Positions 29,401 through 40,535 are shown, numbered from the stretch's first letter. The stretch: 64,000 nucleotides of DNA from Desulfurococcaceae archaeon AG1 (GCA_003116855.1 BEWT01000015.1:225445-289444); one strand, 5' to 3'. Translations and numbers: made by a program. The notes: generated from the sequence alone by a model not told the origin.

Positions 29401-32400
29401 TCGTCGATCTACTATAGAATTGAAAGCCAAGCTATGTTAGTGCTATAAGCCTGGTCATCTCTGCAAGGTCGATCTACTATAGAATTGAAAGTGACCAAGC
29501 CATATAGCCCCTGGAACGTTCCTCAGATAGATATGTCGATCTACTATAGAATTGAAAGACTAGCACTAATGGCTGACTACCTCACAGGCCTCAAAGCATT
29601 CTGTCGATCTACTATAGAATTGAAAGCATATAGATACACCTGTATGCTGTCACCACCAATAACAGGTCGATCTACTATAGAATTGAAAGTATGGTAAATC
29701 CTGAGTTAGAGGTTAAAAAGTATGATGCCCGTCGATCTACTATAGAATTGAAAGCGCAGGGCCAAGCTGGTCTACATAACAGATCTTGGGAGAAAATAGT
29801 CGATCTACTATAGAATTGAAAGGTACCACCGGCTACACCTATCATGAAGTACTTAAACATATGTCGATCTACTATAGAATTGAAAGCTGTGGCCGTTGAT
29901 AACGTTACGATAGAGATAGGGCCTGAGTCGATCTACTATAGAATTGAAAGTACTTAATATCGGCGAAACCACCAGCCGCGATAGAGCCCGGTCGATCTAC
30001 TATAGAATTGAAAGCGGCGCTGACATATGGGCAGGTTGCTGTGAAGTTCTACTAGTCGATCTACTATAGAATTGAAAGACATACCAACGGATCTATGGGT
30101 ATCCACGCAGTATCACCTCGTCGATCTACTATAGAATTGAAAGTTCTTGGCATTACATTCCTGAATGTGCTGAGCACCTTTAAGTGTCGATCTACTATAG
30201 AATTGAAAGATTTTCTTAAAAACCTAACCAGGGTATTGAAACACGATAACAGTCGATCTACTATAGAATTGAAAGCCACAAACCCCCCAACCCCCGAACT
30301 TAGTAAGGGGCTTAGGTCGATCTACTATAGAATTGAAAGAGATTATCAGCACTATGAGAGCACCTAAAACGAAAGAACCTGGTCGATCTACTATAGAATT
30401 GAAAGACAATACATTATTGAATGCTATTATCAGGGGTTCTCTCTCCGTCGATCTACTATAGAATTGAAAGACTCATAGCTGCGGATCACCTCTTTAGGTA
30501 GTTTTAGGTCTCTGTCGATCTACTATAGAATTGAAAGTCTTATCTCCCACACTATATCGGGGTCTTCTACCTTTACTAGGTCGATCTACTATAGAATTGA
30601 AAGTGATGAGAGTATGAAGTGTCCAAAGTGTGGAGCAGAGGTTGGTCGATCTACTATAGAATTGAAAGACAGTATATCTAAGATTTTAGTGAACTTTCCA
30701 AGCTGGACCTTCATGTCGATCTACTATAGAATTGAAAGTGGAGCGACTATCGGTTTCCCCTCTGGATGGACAATGATTAGTCGATCTACTATAGAATTGA
30801 AAGATGAGCAGAGAGAGCAATATCGAGATTCGGGTTTGACACAGTCGATCTACTATAGAATTGAAAGGTAATCGTAACCCAGTCATAGTTCTTATTAACC
30901 TTAGCCAGGTCGATCTACTATAGAATTGAAAGGTCTTCCTCGAAATCCTTCCCACCGACCTTCGAGAGAAGAGTCGATCTACTATAGAATTGAAAGACCG
31001 CGCCGACCACCCCCCGCCGGGGGGTGGCGGTAAGGCGGTCGATCTACTATAGAATTGAAAGAGCTACAATAATTGGAGAGCAATTGAAGAAGACATAGAG
31101 CAGTCGATCTACTATAGAATTGAAAGTTACCAATATAGATCCTAGGCATCTCTGCCCTCACCTTTTTGTCGATCTACTATAGAATTGAAAGATGTCATGG
31201 CTAAAGCGTCTATTTTCTCCGCTATCTCGGGTGTCGATCTACTATAGAATTGAAAGACTGTGCTGCTTTTAACTCATCTATGTCTTCACCATGTTGTGTC
31301 GATCTACTATAGAATTGAAAGTTTAGTCAGGTTTGAGGAGCTAGTTGCAAGGCTGAAGCAGAGTCGATCTACTATAGAATTGAAAGTCACTACTATAGTC
31401 AAGAGCGTTATAGCTAACACCATCACGTCGATCTACTATAGAATTGAAAGGCGTTCCTTGGTGTCAACATTTAAACCAACCCCATGGGGATTGTCGATCT
31501 ACTATAGAATTGAAAGTTTATCGCTAAGCATTCTACCTAGCCTCGCCTTTATCTCGCGTCGATCTACTATAGAATTGAAAGGCTAACACGACTGCCATGA
31601 GCAATTGGTTCCCAGCCACCATCGGTCGATCTACTATAGAATTGAAAGTATATCCCTCCAACCGAGCCGGTTATAAGCCCGCAAACCGGTGTCGATCTAC
31701 TATAGAATTGAAAGGTTCTTCACAAACCGCATATTTGCACAGGGGTAGTTTTAGAGTCGATCTACTATAGAATTGAAAGTAGAAGAACTAGAACTACTAG
31801 CACTACGCTATAAAACTACTGTCGATCTACTATAGAATTGAAAGTCCACCGCCTTCCCTGCCACCGCCTCCACCGCCACCAGTCGATCTACTATAGAATT
31901 GAAAGTCACAACAACAATAACATGCACGCTCGGCGTGGAAGGGGTCGATCTACTATAGAATTGAAAGATGTTCCACTTTCCTTTTCTAAAGCATTCTGAG
32001 TAGTCTATGTCGATCTACTATAGAATTGAAAGCCTATCGCTACCAATAGGAATTTAATTAGATCACTCCATTCTGAGTCGATCTACTATAGAATTGAAAG
32101 TCTATAGCTTCTACCATGATATTGTCCAACTTTTGATCGTTGTCGATCTACTATAGAATTGAAAGCACCTGCATAACAACCTGATCATTCGTTAGCACTT
32201 GCACAGTCGATCTACTATAGAATTGAAAGGTTATACTTAAGATAAAGCCCATAGCATTTCCAATTGATGGTGTCGATCTACTATAGAATTGAAAGTATCA
32301 TAGATATATGACTGCATACATGATCCAGCATATAGAGTCGATCTACTATAGAATTGAAAGCGCAAATATCTTTATGCTCAACGCATAGATACATTGCAAG

Positions 32401-33336
32401 TGTCGATCTACTATAGAATTGAAAGCCACCCCGGGGGAACTTAGTTAGTAATCCTACCCCTTACTAAGTCGATCTACTATAGAATTGAAAGTTATAGCCC
32501 TGAATTCCTCCATGGATCACACCATCACTTGAACTGTCGATCTACTATAGAATTGAAAGTATGGATCATTGAACACGTAGGGGACTGAAACGGTTTTTCT
32601 AGTCGATCTACTATAGAATTGAAAGGTTAATTATAGCCTTCTTTCCAATCTTGCTCTTAATCTCTGCTGTCGATCTACTATAGAATTGAAAGAATCCTAT
32701 TCCTGCTCCTAGTAGTAGTGTGAATATAATGCTTGTCGATCTACTATAGAATTGAAAGGGAAACACAGCAGATCAAAAACAGATCGGAAAAAAAGTCGAT
32801 CTACTATAGAATTGAAAGCGATCGGTTGCTTCATCTCCCTATCCAGCTTCAGGATCTCGAGTCGATCTACTATAGAATTGAAAGCCACACCAGGCTGTAT
32901 AGCCACGATATAATCTGGTGTCTCGTCGATCTACTATAGAATTGAAAGATAGCAAATGCAAGGGCATACATTGAGGGTGGTGTGTTAAAGAGTCGATCTA
33001 CTATAGAATTGAAAGTAGAATATACAATCTTCCACTAGTTATTGTTCTTCCACCGGTCGATCTACTATAGAATTGAAAGATCCCCATACAAGTATGTGGC
33101 TGGAATAGCAATCCCCCAGTCGATCTACTATAGAATTGAAAGTGCTCCTAATCGCGTTATATAGGAACACTATTAGCAGTGTTCGTCGATCTACTATAGA
33201 ATTGAAAGACATTCTTGAAGGCTCTGGTTGGTGTTGGAGAGAGTCTGCGTCGATCTACTATAGAATTGAAAGTAACGTAATTGCATTCGCCGCATCGATC
33301 ATATTGCTGATTGTCGATCTACTATAGAATTGAAAG
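26439..33336 (+). CRISPR. CRISPR array B: about 107 repeats of 24 bp, transcribed rightward
   Basis: I counted about 107 copies of a 24-bp repeat that begins GTCGATC, has the core TACTATAG and ends ATTGAAAG, with spacers of about 36-46 bases. The leader at 26221-26438 and the handle place transcription on the plus strand, so the newest spacers are near 26.5 kb. It differs from array A only in the first three bases of the repeat. At 28690 the first nine bases of the repeat are duplicated in front of a full repeat. The repeats remain clean to the last copy at 33313. Spacers include one coding a zinc-ribbon start (30604-30643) and one GC-rich palindromic one (30997-31037). Confidence 0.98.
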
Positions 33337-33601
33337 TGGACAAGATAACCCCACAATCCCGCTGGGGTTAGTAAGAAGATTCTCAAGCTGAGACAGATCG
33401 TCCACTAGATTACCACAAGGTTCTCAATAAAGACTGGTAGGAGATCGTTTCTACCGCTCGAAGAATAATACCCTAGTAAGAGAGCTTCCCAGGGCATATC
33501 GCGGAATCTATAACGAAATTAATATTCAGATAGCCATCCAGCCTCCCAACTACAGCCGTGATAAGTACTGGGTCTTTCAAAGGCTCCCCAATATATTGGG
33601 C
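33337..33601. other. Trailer of array B and 3' flank of the cmr operon
   Basis: No gene is called. On the minus strand, 33600-33470 keeps an open frame of about 38 codons with protein-like sense (LITAVVGRLDGYLNINFV) just past the cmr3 stop, followed by a stop and shifted frames. It may be the remnant of a further gene of the cmr operon that was cut when the array grew or recombined. Support is weak. Confidence 0.3.
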
Positions 33602-34654
33602 TTAGTAGTGGCTCATTGGCACAGGTATAACCGTACCATAGCCCAGCATACTGGCTGCTCCAACACCTTCTTGGTAGATCTCTGGAAGGCTGAATTCCCC
33701 TTCTAGAAATATAATGCTGCCTGGATCAAGCGATATATAAATAGGCTTTCTCCTCCTCTCCTTTAGCATGAAGCCGGTACCAAGTACTGAGGATTCGCCG
33801 CTAAGGCCTATAAGTTTCACACCCCTGGCCCGCTTTTCCAGGTTCTTGATCCACTCGTTTAGATATTCCCTCACACTCTTGCCCGTCTCGAATAATGCTG
33901 GGGTAGCAAGGTATAGGGCTAAAACACCACGATGATCCGTCCGGTTACTCCATAGCTGCTTCACAACCCCATCGAGGATCTCACCGCCTCTTCGGAAAGA
34001 AAGAAGAGCTATCCTACCCTCCCCACCAAACCTGATCGGTAGCTTTTGCGCTGGAGAAAGACTCTCAGCTATACCTCCCCTAACCTCCGCCACGATCTCA
34101 ACAGAGAGAGATCGAGACCCCGCTGTAGCTCCCACATAGTCAACATGTTCAGCACCATAGAGAAAGCCCTCCCTCGCCCTCTTCACAGACACCTTCCCCC
34201 TAGTTTCCAGCATAATACCAACCCTAACACTCTTCTTAATTTTTACACTAGGCTCGAACTCCCCTTCACGGCATTCTTCTCTACACGACCTACCCAGCCT
34301 CCTCCATACTATCTCGCACTTCTCCCTCACCTTCTCCATATTCAAAAAACCCCTAGACAACCTATCCTCAGCCATAAGCTCGTTGTTTAGCCTAATCAAC
34401 GCACCCCTAATCCTTACATCTTTCCCTAGAACCTCGAGATACTGCTCGATCCAATCCCCAGAGCTAGGCACGGGTCTACCAAGTTTCGAGATACCATATG
34501 TTGCCAGAACCCCCGCAATAGTGGAGGGCAGTGGCAGGGCTAGAGAAGCACCCCTGCTATAGGCACCCCTAACAAAAGGATCAAACTCCCCTGGACCACG
34601 GAACATCATCGGCTCAACTACCTTAAAGCTTATCGTCACAGCCTCACCCATCAC
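33602..34654 (-). CDS. cmr3: Type III-B Cmr3
   Basis: Cmr3 is the Cas5-like RAMP subunit that binds the crRNA 5' tag and contacts Cmr2. It has 350 residues, with an early RAMP segment (ISFKVVEPMMFRGPGEFDP), the proline/glycine loop LALPLPSTIAGVLATYG near residue 40, and a C-terminal glycine-rich loop GVGAASMLGYGTVIPV. It is the last gene of the cmr operon; ATG 34654 overlaps the cmr2 stop (two Met codons in a row, either could start). The stop is 265 bases from the last repeat of array B. Confidence 0.92.
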   Translation of the reverse strand: MMGEAVTISFKVVEPMMFRGPGEFDPFVRGAYSRGASLALPLPSTIAGVLATYGISKLGRPVPSSGDWIEQYLEVLGKDVRIRGALIRLNNELMAEDRLSRGFLNMEKVREKCEIVWRRLGRSCREECREGEFEPSVKIKKSVRVGIMLETRGKVSVKRAREGFLYGAEHVDYVGATAGSRSLSVEIVAEVRGGIAESLSPAQKLPIRFGGEGRIALLSFRRGGEILDGVVKQLWSNRTDHRGVLALYLATPALFETGKSVREYLNEWIKNLEKRARGVKLIGLSGESSVLGTGFMLKERRRKPIYISLDPGSIIFLEGEFSLPEIYQEGVGAASMLGYGTVIPVPMSHY

Positions 34655-37600
34655 TCCACACCCCTCAAACCAGATCTATATAGTTTTAAAGCCAGAATGA
34701 ACTGCTCCATATAGGAACCTGGCTCTTTATCACGTTTCTTCCATCGCTGGAGAGAGTAGCTCTCCACAAGTCTCCTAACCCATGCTTCAGCTACTTTCTC
34801 GCATTGCTGCTTATCCTGCATCTCACAGTTCCTCCTGAAAATATCTCTTATCACCATCTCTAGCAGAGCCTCTCTCCCCTTCTTCGAGAGCTTCTTGAGA
34901 GTCTCACGGCTATTATATAAATCATATATTAGCGATACGGAGAACCTGCCCTCCTCTATTTCTGAAATTATAGCATCAATATCCCCGAGGCTTCTAGCCA
35001 GATTACGCTCTGGATCCCCGATATTTGAAAGCGGTAATACAACATACTGCTCACCACCCCTCGGGCTATATGCGAGGGCAATGGTATCCTTCTCGATCTT
35101 CTCATCCTCCTTCACCCACACAGACTCTTTAGCCTCGTCTTCCAACAGCTCACCCGACCTACTTATAGCCGTGTATAGCGGGAACATATAGTGAGTAATA
35201 TATATGCTAAAGCTCCTACTAGCCGTAGCTAGTGATGGTATTAAATAGTTCTTTATTTTTTCAAAGCCCTTAAGATCCTCTGAGGGAAAGCTGAATTTCT
35301 TCCTTAGCTCGTAAACCATCTTCAGGGAGTTCTTAACAGGCACTAAGGCTAAGAGATCATCTCCCCCAGCATAGACAGTTATACCATCATGCTTTTTAAC
35401 AATCTCAGCATCCCTAATAGCATTAGCCATCAGAGCCCTACTAAGAGCTGAATGATAGGATAAAGCAATTATGATCTCACCCTTCTCCTTAAGACTTTTA
35501 ATAAACCCCTCTACCTCATTAACCCTATCCTCAGGATCTCTCACACCAGCTCCCCCACATATTTTTACTGCCTGCTGAAGCCTACCCTCGATGATAGCCT
35601 TCACAACCTCCCTGGCTTCTCCCTCAAGCGCGTTACTAAGATACTCCTCCACCGTGATCCTGAACCCCTCTTTCACTTTACCTCGTATAATCTTCCCCAT
35701 GTTATCTGCATCACACTTTGCAATAACATAATAGGTATTCAAACCCTCAATCTCCTTTAAGTTAACATACTTGGACATCTCCTCATGCTTTCTAATCCTC
35801 TCCAATAGCTTTAACCACTCCCTCCTAGGAGAAAACATCTCCTCCTTTTCGTCTCTCTTTAACCTATAAGTCCTCAAAAATGCTGCCTCAGAGTCTGTAA
35901 GCAGCATCGATTCGAGCTCTTCAGCAAGCCTTGAGGATTTCATCTTCTTAACTTTCTCGAGTAAATCTCTTTCAGCAGGCATAACAGAATCTTCTTCACT
36001 TTTTACAAGTTTTTGCAGGATCTCATTGATCCACACAGCAAGCTCTTCAGCAAGCCTTTGATCTTTATCTAGCTTCATAACATTTTCGACAAAAGACCTC
36101 TTAAATGGTATAAGTGCCACATCAGAGACCGAAGGGAACTTAAGTTTAAGCCCCTCCGATGTTCTTTTCTTTGAAGCTCTTCCCAGCAAGTGATCCACAA
36201 CAGGCCCTAGTATTTCGCTAAAGCTTAAGAGCCTTTTGATTAAGCAGTAGGGGCAGAGACGTTCGCCCATGCTGAAGATCGGTTCAAGTTTAAGATCCAG
36301 GTATTTACCGTATTCCTCCTCATCTGACGGAAGAACTATGATTGCCGGCAATCTGCCACAGACGCTACAGTACTCGAAACCCTTTCTTCTCTCAGCCTCT
36401 TTAGGTTCAGGCCAGGTCTTGACAGGCTGTAGGGTCATCTTGGTGAGCTCGAGCCTCTCCTCAGGGCTGGATTTATAAAGCTTCCTCTCATTCTCCCTAT
36501 CTCTTAGGAGTTCAAGCATATGGTGGTATAGCATATAACGCTCTCCCTTAAACCCATTCTCGCTTGTTGAGAGAGCTATGACTCTAAGCGGTAGGGGAGG
36601 AACTTTATCAAAGCCGTATTTTCTACACTCTTCTAGTAGTTCTCTCGCTTTGACTGCTAGATCGCCAAGTCTATTCTTTACCGTCTCGGTTTCTAAAGTT
36701 TTAACGACCAAGCCATATATTTCCCTCCATATCTCCTCATACTTTTTCTCTACAAACTCTTCTAAGCCCTTAACGCCTTTATTGACATCCAGCTCTCTGA
36801 ACTCTTCAAACTCTTTTAACACATCTAGACTGGGTAGGATAAATGTAGCTGTAACAGGGACAACAGCATACCTAGGTATTATATCTTTCTCCGGATCATA
36901 ACCAGCGATTTTAGCAGATATTTTTTTGATCTCATTTATTACTGATTCATCGATACCATTTGCAATAAGCTCTGAGATTAAGCTATGATAATAGAACGGG
37001 TTCCCTCTACATGTAGGCAATACCATTACATCGGGGCCTAAGGCCCTCACGAAGATCCAGAAGAGCCTCCAGGCAAGGGCTGAGGCTAAATAACTCGATA
37101 CCCAGAGATCGCGTAGTTTCCTTGAGCTTGATATGAATCTCTGAACTCTCCCTAGATCTATGTAAAGCAGTATTCCATCCGGCTCTCTCCCCTTTAAAAG
37201 CCAGTTCATCATAGACGCTGTTGCATAGTTGTGGTCAAAAACAGTATGGGTGGGAGCCCTCGTGTCTGCAGGCCCTGATGGAAGCCCTAATTCTATCCAT
37301 ATGGGCTCGTAGCTTGCGTATAGCACATGATAAGCCAGCCTGGGATCTCTTATATGTCTGATAAGGTTGTTCAAGGATTCCGCGAACTTGTTGACGTAGT
37401 TTTCAGCAGGCCTCTCCCTGATGCTTTGATAGAACTTTGGGTTAAAGATATTCTTGAGCTTAACATCTTCTACTGGGAACAAGCTATAGTCCTCGCCAAC
37501 AAGCTTACTCAATAGCCATCTATCCACGCTCGAGGCATATATATCCGCCTGCTTTGCTATCCTCTCCATCTCATCAGCAATAGCTATAATCTTACCCTTC

Positions 37601-37767
37601 TCAACTAAGTACTCAAGGCTAGTACCTTTTAGAATCTCGCTTGCTATCTTCCTTGCTTCCTCTCTATGATCCCTGAGACGCCAGGCCTTGTTAGGCGGAT
37701 CGTGAAGCAAACATGATGTCTTTAAAACAAAGATGTTTCCGACCAAGCAATCACCCCACATTTTCAT
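34651..37767 (-). CDS. cmr2: Type III-B Cmr2 (Cas10) with HD and GGDD motifs
   Basis: Cas10 is the large subunit of type III complexes; on target RNA binding its HD domain can cut DNA and its palm domain makes cyclic oligoadenylates. The 1038-residue protein has SCLLHDPPNKAW near residue 20 (HD), a zinc ribbon with EYCSVCGRLP and RLCPYCLIKR (about 465-505), and VYAGGDDLLALVPV near residue 800 (intact GGDD). Both activities therefore look intact. It overlaps cmr6 upstream (ATG within the cmr6 3' end) and cmr3 downstream. With Csx1, the Crn1-like protein and Csa3 encoded across array B, the cyclic-oligoadenylate pathway appears complete. Confidence 0.96.
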   Translation of the reverse strand: MKMWGDCLVGNIFVLKTSCLLHDPPNKAWRLRDHREEARKIASEILKGTSLEYLVEKGKIIAIADEMERIAKQADIYASSVDRWLLSKLVGEDYSLFPVEDVKLKNIFNPKFYQSIRERPAENYVNKFAESLNNLIRHIRDPRLAYHVLYASYEPIWIELGLPSGPADTRAPTHTVFDHNYATASMMNWLLKGREPDGILLYIDLGRVQRFISSSRKLRDLWVSSYLASALAWRLFWIFVRALGPDVMVLPTCRGNPFYYHSLISELIANGIDESVINEIKKISAKIAGYDPEKDIIPRYAVVPVTATFILPSLDVLKEFEEFRELDVNKGVKGLEEFVEKKYEEIWREIYGLVVKTLETETVKNRLGDLAVKARELLEECRKYGFDKVPPLPLRVIALSTSENGFKGERYMLYHHMLELLRDRENERKLYKSSPEERLELTKMTLQPVKTWPEPKEAERRKGFEYCSVCGRLPAIIVLPSDEEEYGKYLDLKLEPIFSMGERLCPYCLIKRLLSFSEILGPVVDHLLGRASKKRTSEGLKLKFPSVSDVALIPFKRSFVENVMKLDKDQRLAEELAVWINEILQKLVKSEEDSVMPAERDLLEKVKKMKSSRLAEELESMLLTDSEAAFLRTYRLKRDEKEEMFSPRREWLKLLERIRKHEEMSKYVNLKEIEGLNTYYVIAKCDADNMGKIIRGKVKEGFRITVEEYLSNALEGEAREVVKAIIEGRLQQAVKICGGAGVRDPEDRVNEVEGFIKSLKEKGEIIIALSYHSALSRALMANAIRDAEIVKKHDGITVYAGGDDLLALVPVKNSLKMVYELRKKFSFPSEDLKGFEKIKNYLIPSLATASRSFSIYITHYMFPLYTAISRSGELLEDEAKESVWVKEDEKIEKDTIALAYSPRGGEQYVVLPLSNIGDPERNLARSLGDIDAIISEIEEGRFSVSLIYDLYNSRETLKKLSKKGREALLEMVIRDIFRRNCEMQDKQQCEKVAEAWVRRLVESYSLQRWKKRDKEPGSYMEQFILALKLYRSGLRGVE

Positions 37768-38665
37768 AACTCACGATCTCAAACCTCGAGTAACCAACAG
37801 CGGTTTTAGCACCAACACCTCTGTAGAACGCGTAGAGCAATCCACGATCCACGATACCCAGTCTACTAAGATCGGGAATAGGGGTTTCAGCTAGATCAGA
37901 ATCTCGCGAACCTCTCACAGTAAGCCTCCTACCTCCCCTCTCTTTTCTGTAAAAGATATAAAACTGGAATTTTGTTCCTGGCGCTATAGTAAGATATATT
38001 ATAGGTGTAGGCGATACGTCCAATTCACTCTTCACATTATCTTTATAGTGAGGTGTCATCACATCCGGATAAAGCAGGTAACCTCTCTTACCTCCTTCAA
38101 TAGGATAGGCATCAGTAAAACCAACAAGCCCAGCACTGCAGTCCTCATTATCTATACAACCTCCAAAGATCCTCACACACTCCCTCTCAACCTCCTCCTC
38201 AACTCCTTTGCTGGATCTGCCTGTACCCACTCTCTCTTTTAACAACAAGTCGAAAGTGGCTGAGCGAACAGCACCCTTTATTGTAGAACCAGGTATATAG
38301 GGAACATTCATTATCGGATCAAAGTATAATCCAACCTCAAATGGTATAGAACCAAAAGTCTCCGAGCCTCCTATAAGTCCCCTTGATATAGCCTTAATTC
38401 GTATCCTTCTTAACTCAAAACCACAACCCTTAAGCGCCGTTTCTATACTTGTAAACATATAATTAATTTTATTTTTACTGCTATCATCTAGGCGTGCCTG
38501 TTGAATCATATATTCTAGCAGTCTTCTCTTCTCTCCCTCATTAGCTTTTCCTTGAGCTTTGTCAAGCAACCATTTTGCACCAAAGAGCGATATATAGCTC
38601 CAAAGATTCGGCTTCGTTAAAGCATTTTTTAACAGTCGAAGTTCATTTAGCATCATCTGCAACAC
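37751..38665 (-). CDS. cmr6: Type III-B Cmr6
   Basis: Cmr6 is a Cas7-like RAMP subunit near the 3' end of the crRNA in the Cmr complex. The 304-residue protein shows the RAMP pattern RIRIKAISRGLIGG near residue 90, NVPYIPGSTIKGAVRSATF near 130 (the GSxxKG motif) and a C-terminal GVGAKTAVGYSRF glycine-rich loop. The N-terminal 80 residues are helical. It overlaps cmr1 by about 13 bases and cmr2 by about 17, so translation is coupled. Confidence 0.92.
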   Translation of the reverse strand: MLQMMLNELRLLKNALTKPNLWSYISLFGAKWLLDKAQGKANEGEKRRLLEYMIQQARLDDSSKNKINYMFTSIETALKGCGFELRRIRIKAISRGLIGGSETFGSIPFEVGLYFDPIMNVPYIPGSTIKGAVRSATFDLLLKERVGTGRSSKGVEEEVERECVRIFGGCIDNEDCSAGLVGFTDAYPIEGGKRGYLLYPDVMTPHYKDNVKSELDVSPTPIIYLTIAPGTKFQFYIFYRKERGGRRLTVRGSRDSDLAETPIPDLSRLGIVDRGLLYAFYRGVGAKTAVGYSRFEIVSYENVG

Positions 38666-40065
38666 CTGTCTTTAATTATTTGCTTGACAAAATCCCATGC
38701 TGCATTAAAAACCAATCTATAAACATCTTCGATAGACATGTCTTTATTAACGTTTACAATTCTCTGAGGGAAAAAGATCCCATGGTTTAATATGTCATCA
38801 TAAACATTAGTGCGATCTATGTGTGTTATTCTGCCTATAGTATGGATCCCAATATGTTTTAGGATTAGACCATTATGACCTTCTAATAATTTTAGGAATT
38901 CTGATGTTAAGAATCCATACATAACTATGGCTAAACCACTTGCACATTCTAATACAGTAAACCCTATTGGCGATTGTCTACGCTTCTCTACATTTTCCTC
39001 ACCATTAAAGAGAGCATAGCCCGTTAGTCGTTTTTCACATCTTTTCTCGACTTCGTTTATTTCGTAAGGAAGCTCCTGATGACGAGGTAGACCCAAGACC
39101 CACGTATGTAAGTTTTTCCCAGGATCCCGTGGTTTCAAATCTCTCCTCTTCCGTTTCCACTCTATTTTTAAAGTTGATTTACCAAGGCATTCCAGTAATG
39201 ACTTTGGATCCTGTCGTGATATACAAATAGTCTCTAGGCGGAAGAGTTCGGGATCGCTGTTTAGTAGAAGAACTGAATATAAGGGTGTTTCGCTTATCTT
39301 AATTCTTGATGGTACCTTCTTCAGGGACAGATAACCTAGTGCATATTCTAAAGATACTGAAATGAGTTTCTTTAGTCCTTCTGTTATGCTCTGTTCGCTA
39401 TTTTGCTTATACAAACTCTTTAATAATTGGTTAAGATTGTCAATATCGTTTCTGAAAGCTGGTGATTTTGGTTCTATATCGATGATCTTTAGTTTTCCGA
39501 ATCCTCTAGTGGTAATAGAACCAATACCACTAAATATTAAGGCAATTATAAGTGATGAAAGGGCAAACATGACGGAATCTCTGCTATGCTTCTCAACGCC
39601 TTTTCTAGCCCCAACAAAAATACTTAAACTTAGCTTCTGATAATACTGTTCAAGTCTTTTCTCTTCATTACTTATACCCATTGTAATTAATTTTACTCTA
39701 GGTACGTTCTCTAGCTCATTATAGGGAATAATCTTAGGATCGGAATTAAGGGTTGTTTGGATGAAGAATTCGGAGCTGGCATTGGTGCTGCCTAAAAGGC
39801 GAGATACCTCTTTATCTATATCACTAAGGCCTCCAGCCAACGATCCTTTGCTACCAAGGATTGCGCCGGCTAGTATTGCTCTTGCCCACCATCTCCATAA
39901 CCCTTTTATATTCTGTGTACGTGGTTGTTCCATTAAATTGAGTGAACTACTATATGGCCTCGCATTATAACCCCCTATCCTTACATGCGTGATGTTTTCC
40001 ACTTTTATCTCTGCTATCCAATCTCTCTGAGCTATCTCTCTCTGAACGTTTAACCATGAGCTCAT
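38653..40065 (-). CDS. cmr1: Type III-B Cmr1
   Basis: Cmr1 caps the 3' end of the crRNA in Cmr complexes. Evidence is the N-terminal AEIKVENITHVRIGGYNAR followed by TQNIKGLWRWWARAILAGA (the Cmr1 tRIK/GxWRWW pattern, residues about 50-70) and TTRGFGKLKI near residue 190. At 470 residues it is longer than average, with a helical insert in the middle. It starts two bases after the cmr5 stop. Codon use here is more A/T-rich than in the flanking metabolic genes. Confidence 0.9.
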   Translation of the reverse strand: MSSWLNVQREIAQRDWIAEIKVENITHVRIGGYNARPYSSSLNLMEQPRTQNIKGLWRWWARAILAGAILGSKGSLAGGLSDIDKEVSRLLGSTNASSEFFIQTTLNSDPKIIPYNELENVPRVKLITMGISNEEKRLEQYYQKLSLSIFVGARKGVEKHSRDSVMFALSSLIIALIFSGIGSITTRGFGKLKIIDIEPKSPAFRNDIDNLNQLLKSLYKQNSEQSITEGLKKLISVSLEYALGYLSLKKVPSRIKISETPLYSVLLLNSDPELFRLETICISRQDPKSLLECLGKSTLKIEWKRKRRDLKPRDPGKNLHTWVLGLPRHQELPYEINEVEKRCEKRLTGYALFNGEENVEKRRQSPIGFTVLECASGLAIVMYGFLTSEFLKLLEGHNGLILKHIGIHTIGRITHIDRTNVYDDILNHGIFFPQRIVNVNKDMSIEDVYRLVFNAAWDFVKQIIKDRCCR

Positions 40066-40067
40066 AT

Positions 40068-40535
40068 TTATTCACCTTCAGCCTTAAATATTGCCTCAGA
40101 TAGCCTTTTCATTTGGATTAGGTAGGGGCTGAGAAGTTTGCTCGCAACTCTCTGTTTTCCTTTCTGCAACTCCTCAAAAGCTTTTATTGGATCATCTAAG
40201 TGAGATTCCTCTAATAGTTTAAGATCTTTTAGCCTTTTTAGTGTAAAGTAGAGATAAATGCCGTATCCTTTCTCAGTAGAATCACCATCAGAGATCTTGC
40301 CTCCCTCTTTAAGCATTCTTTTAATAGTATCATAAACACCTTTACCCGCTTTTGCATAACAATAGCTAAGAGCTGGAACTAAACCTACATCCTCTATTAA
40401 GGTCGGTAACTCCCTACATCTGCTCCTAAAGCTTCCACCCACCTTACTTCCTTCTCTTTTCTCTAAGGAGTTTAGCAGAAACTCGAAATCTGTTATCGCG
40501 CTTAATACATGGTCTCCCACGCTCAAGGCTTTCAC
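40068..40535 (-). CDS. cmr5: Type III-B small subunit Cmr5
   Basis: Cmr5 (Cas11 group) is the helical small subunit lining the Cmr filament. The 155-residue protein is almost entirely helical, as expected, with RCRELPTLIEDVGLVPALSY (residues about 39-58), the conserved stretch of Cmr5 proteins, and a C-terminal LLSPYLIQMKRLSEAIFKAE helix. It overlaps the cmr4 stop by four bases (ATGA) and precedes cmr1 by two. Confidence 0.9.
   Translation of the reverse strand: MKALSVGDHVLSAITDFEFLLNSLEKREGSKVGGSFRSRCRELPTLIEDVGLVPALSYCYAKAGKGVYDTIKRMLKEGGKISDGDSTEKGYGIYLYFTLKRLKDLKLLEESHLDDPIKAFEELQKGKQRVASKLLSPYLIQMKRLSEAIFKAEGE

Noticed and set aside
13877-33327. Many 60-110-codon frames inside arrays A and B with repeating YYRIE, FNSIVD or STIELK peptides
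   Set aside because: They are translations of the CRISPR repeat every 60-66 bases, not genes.
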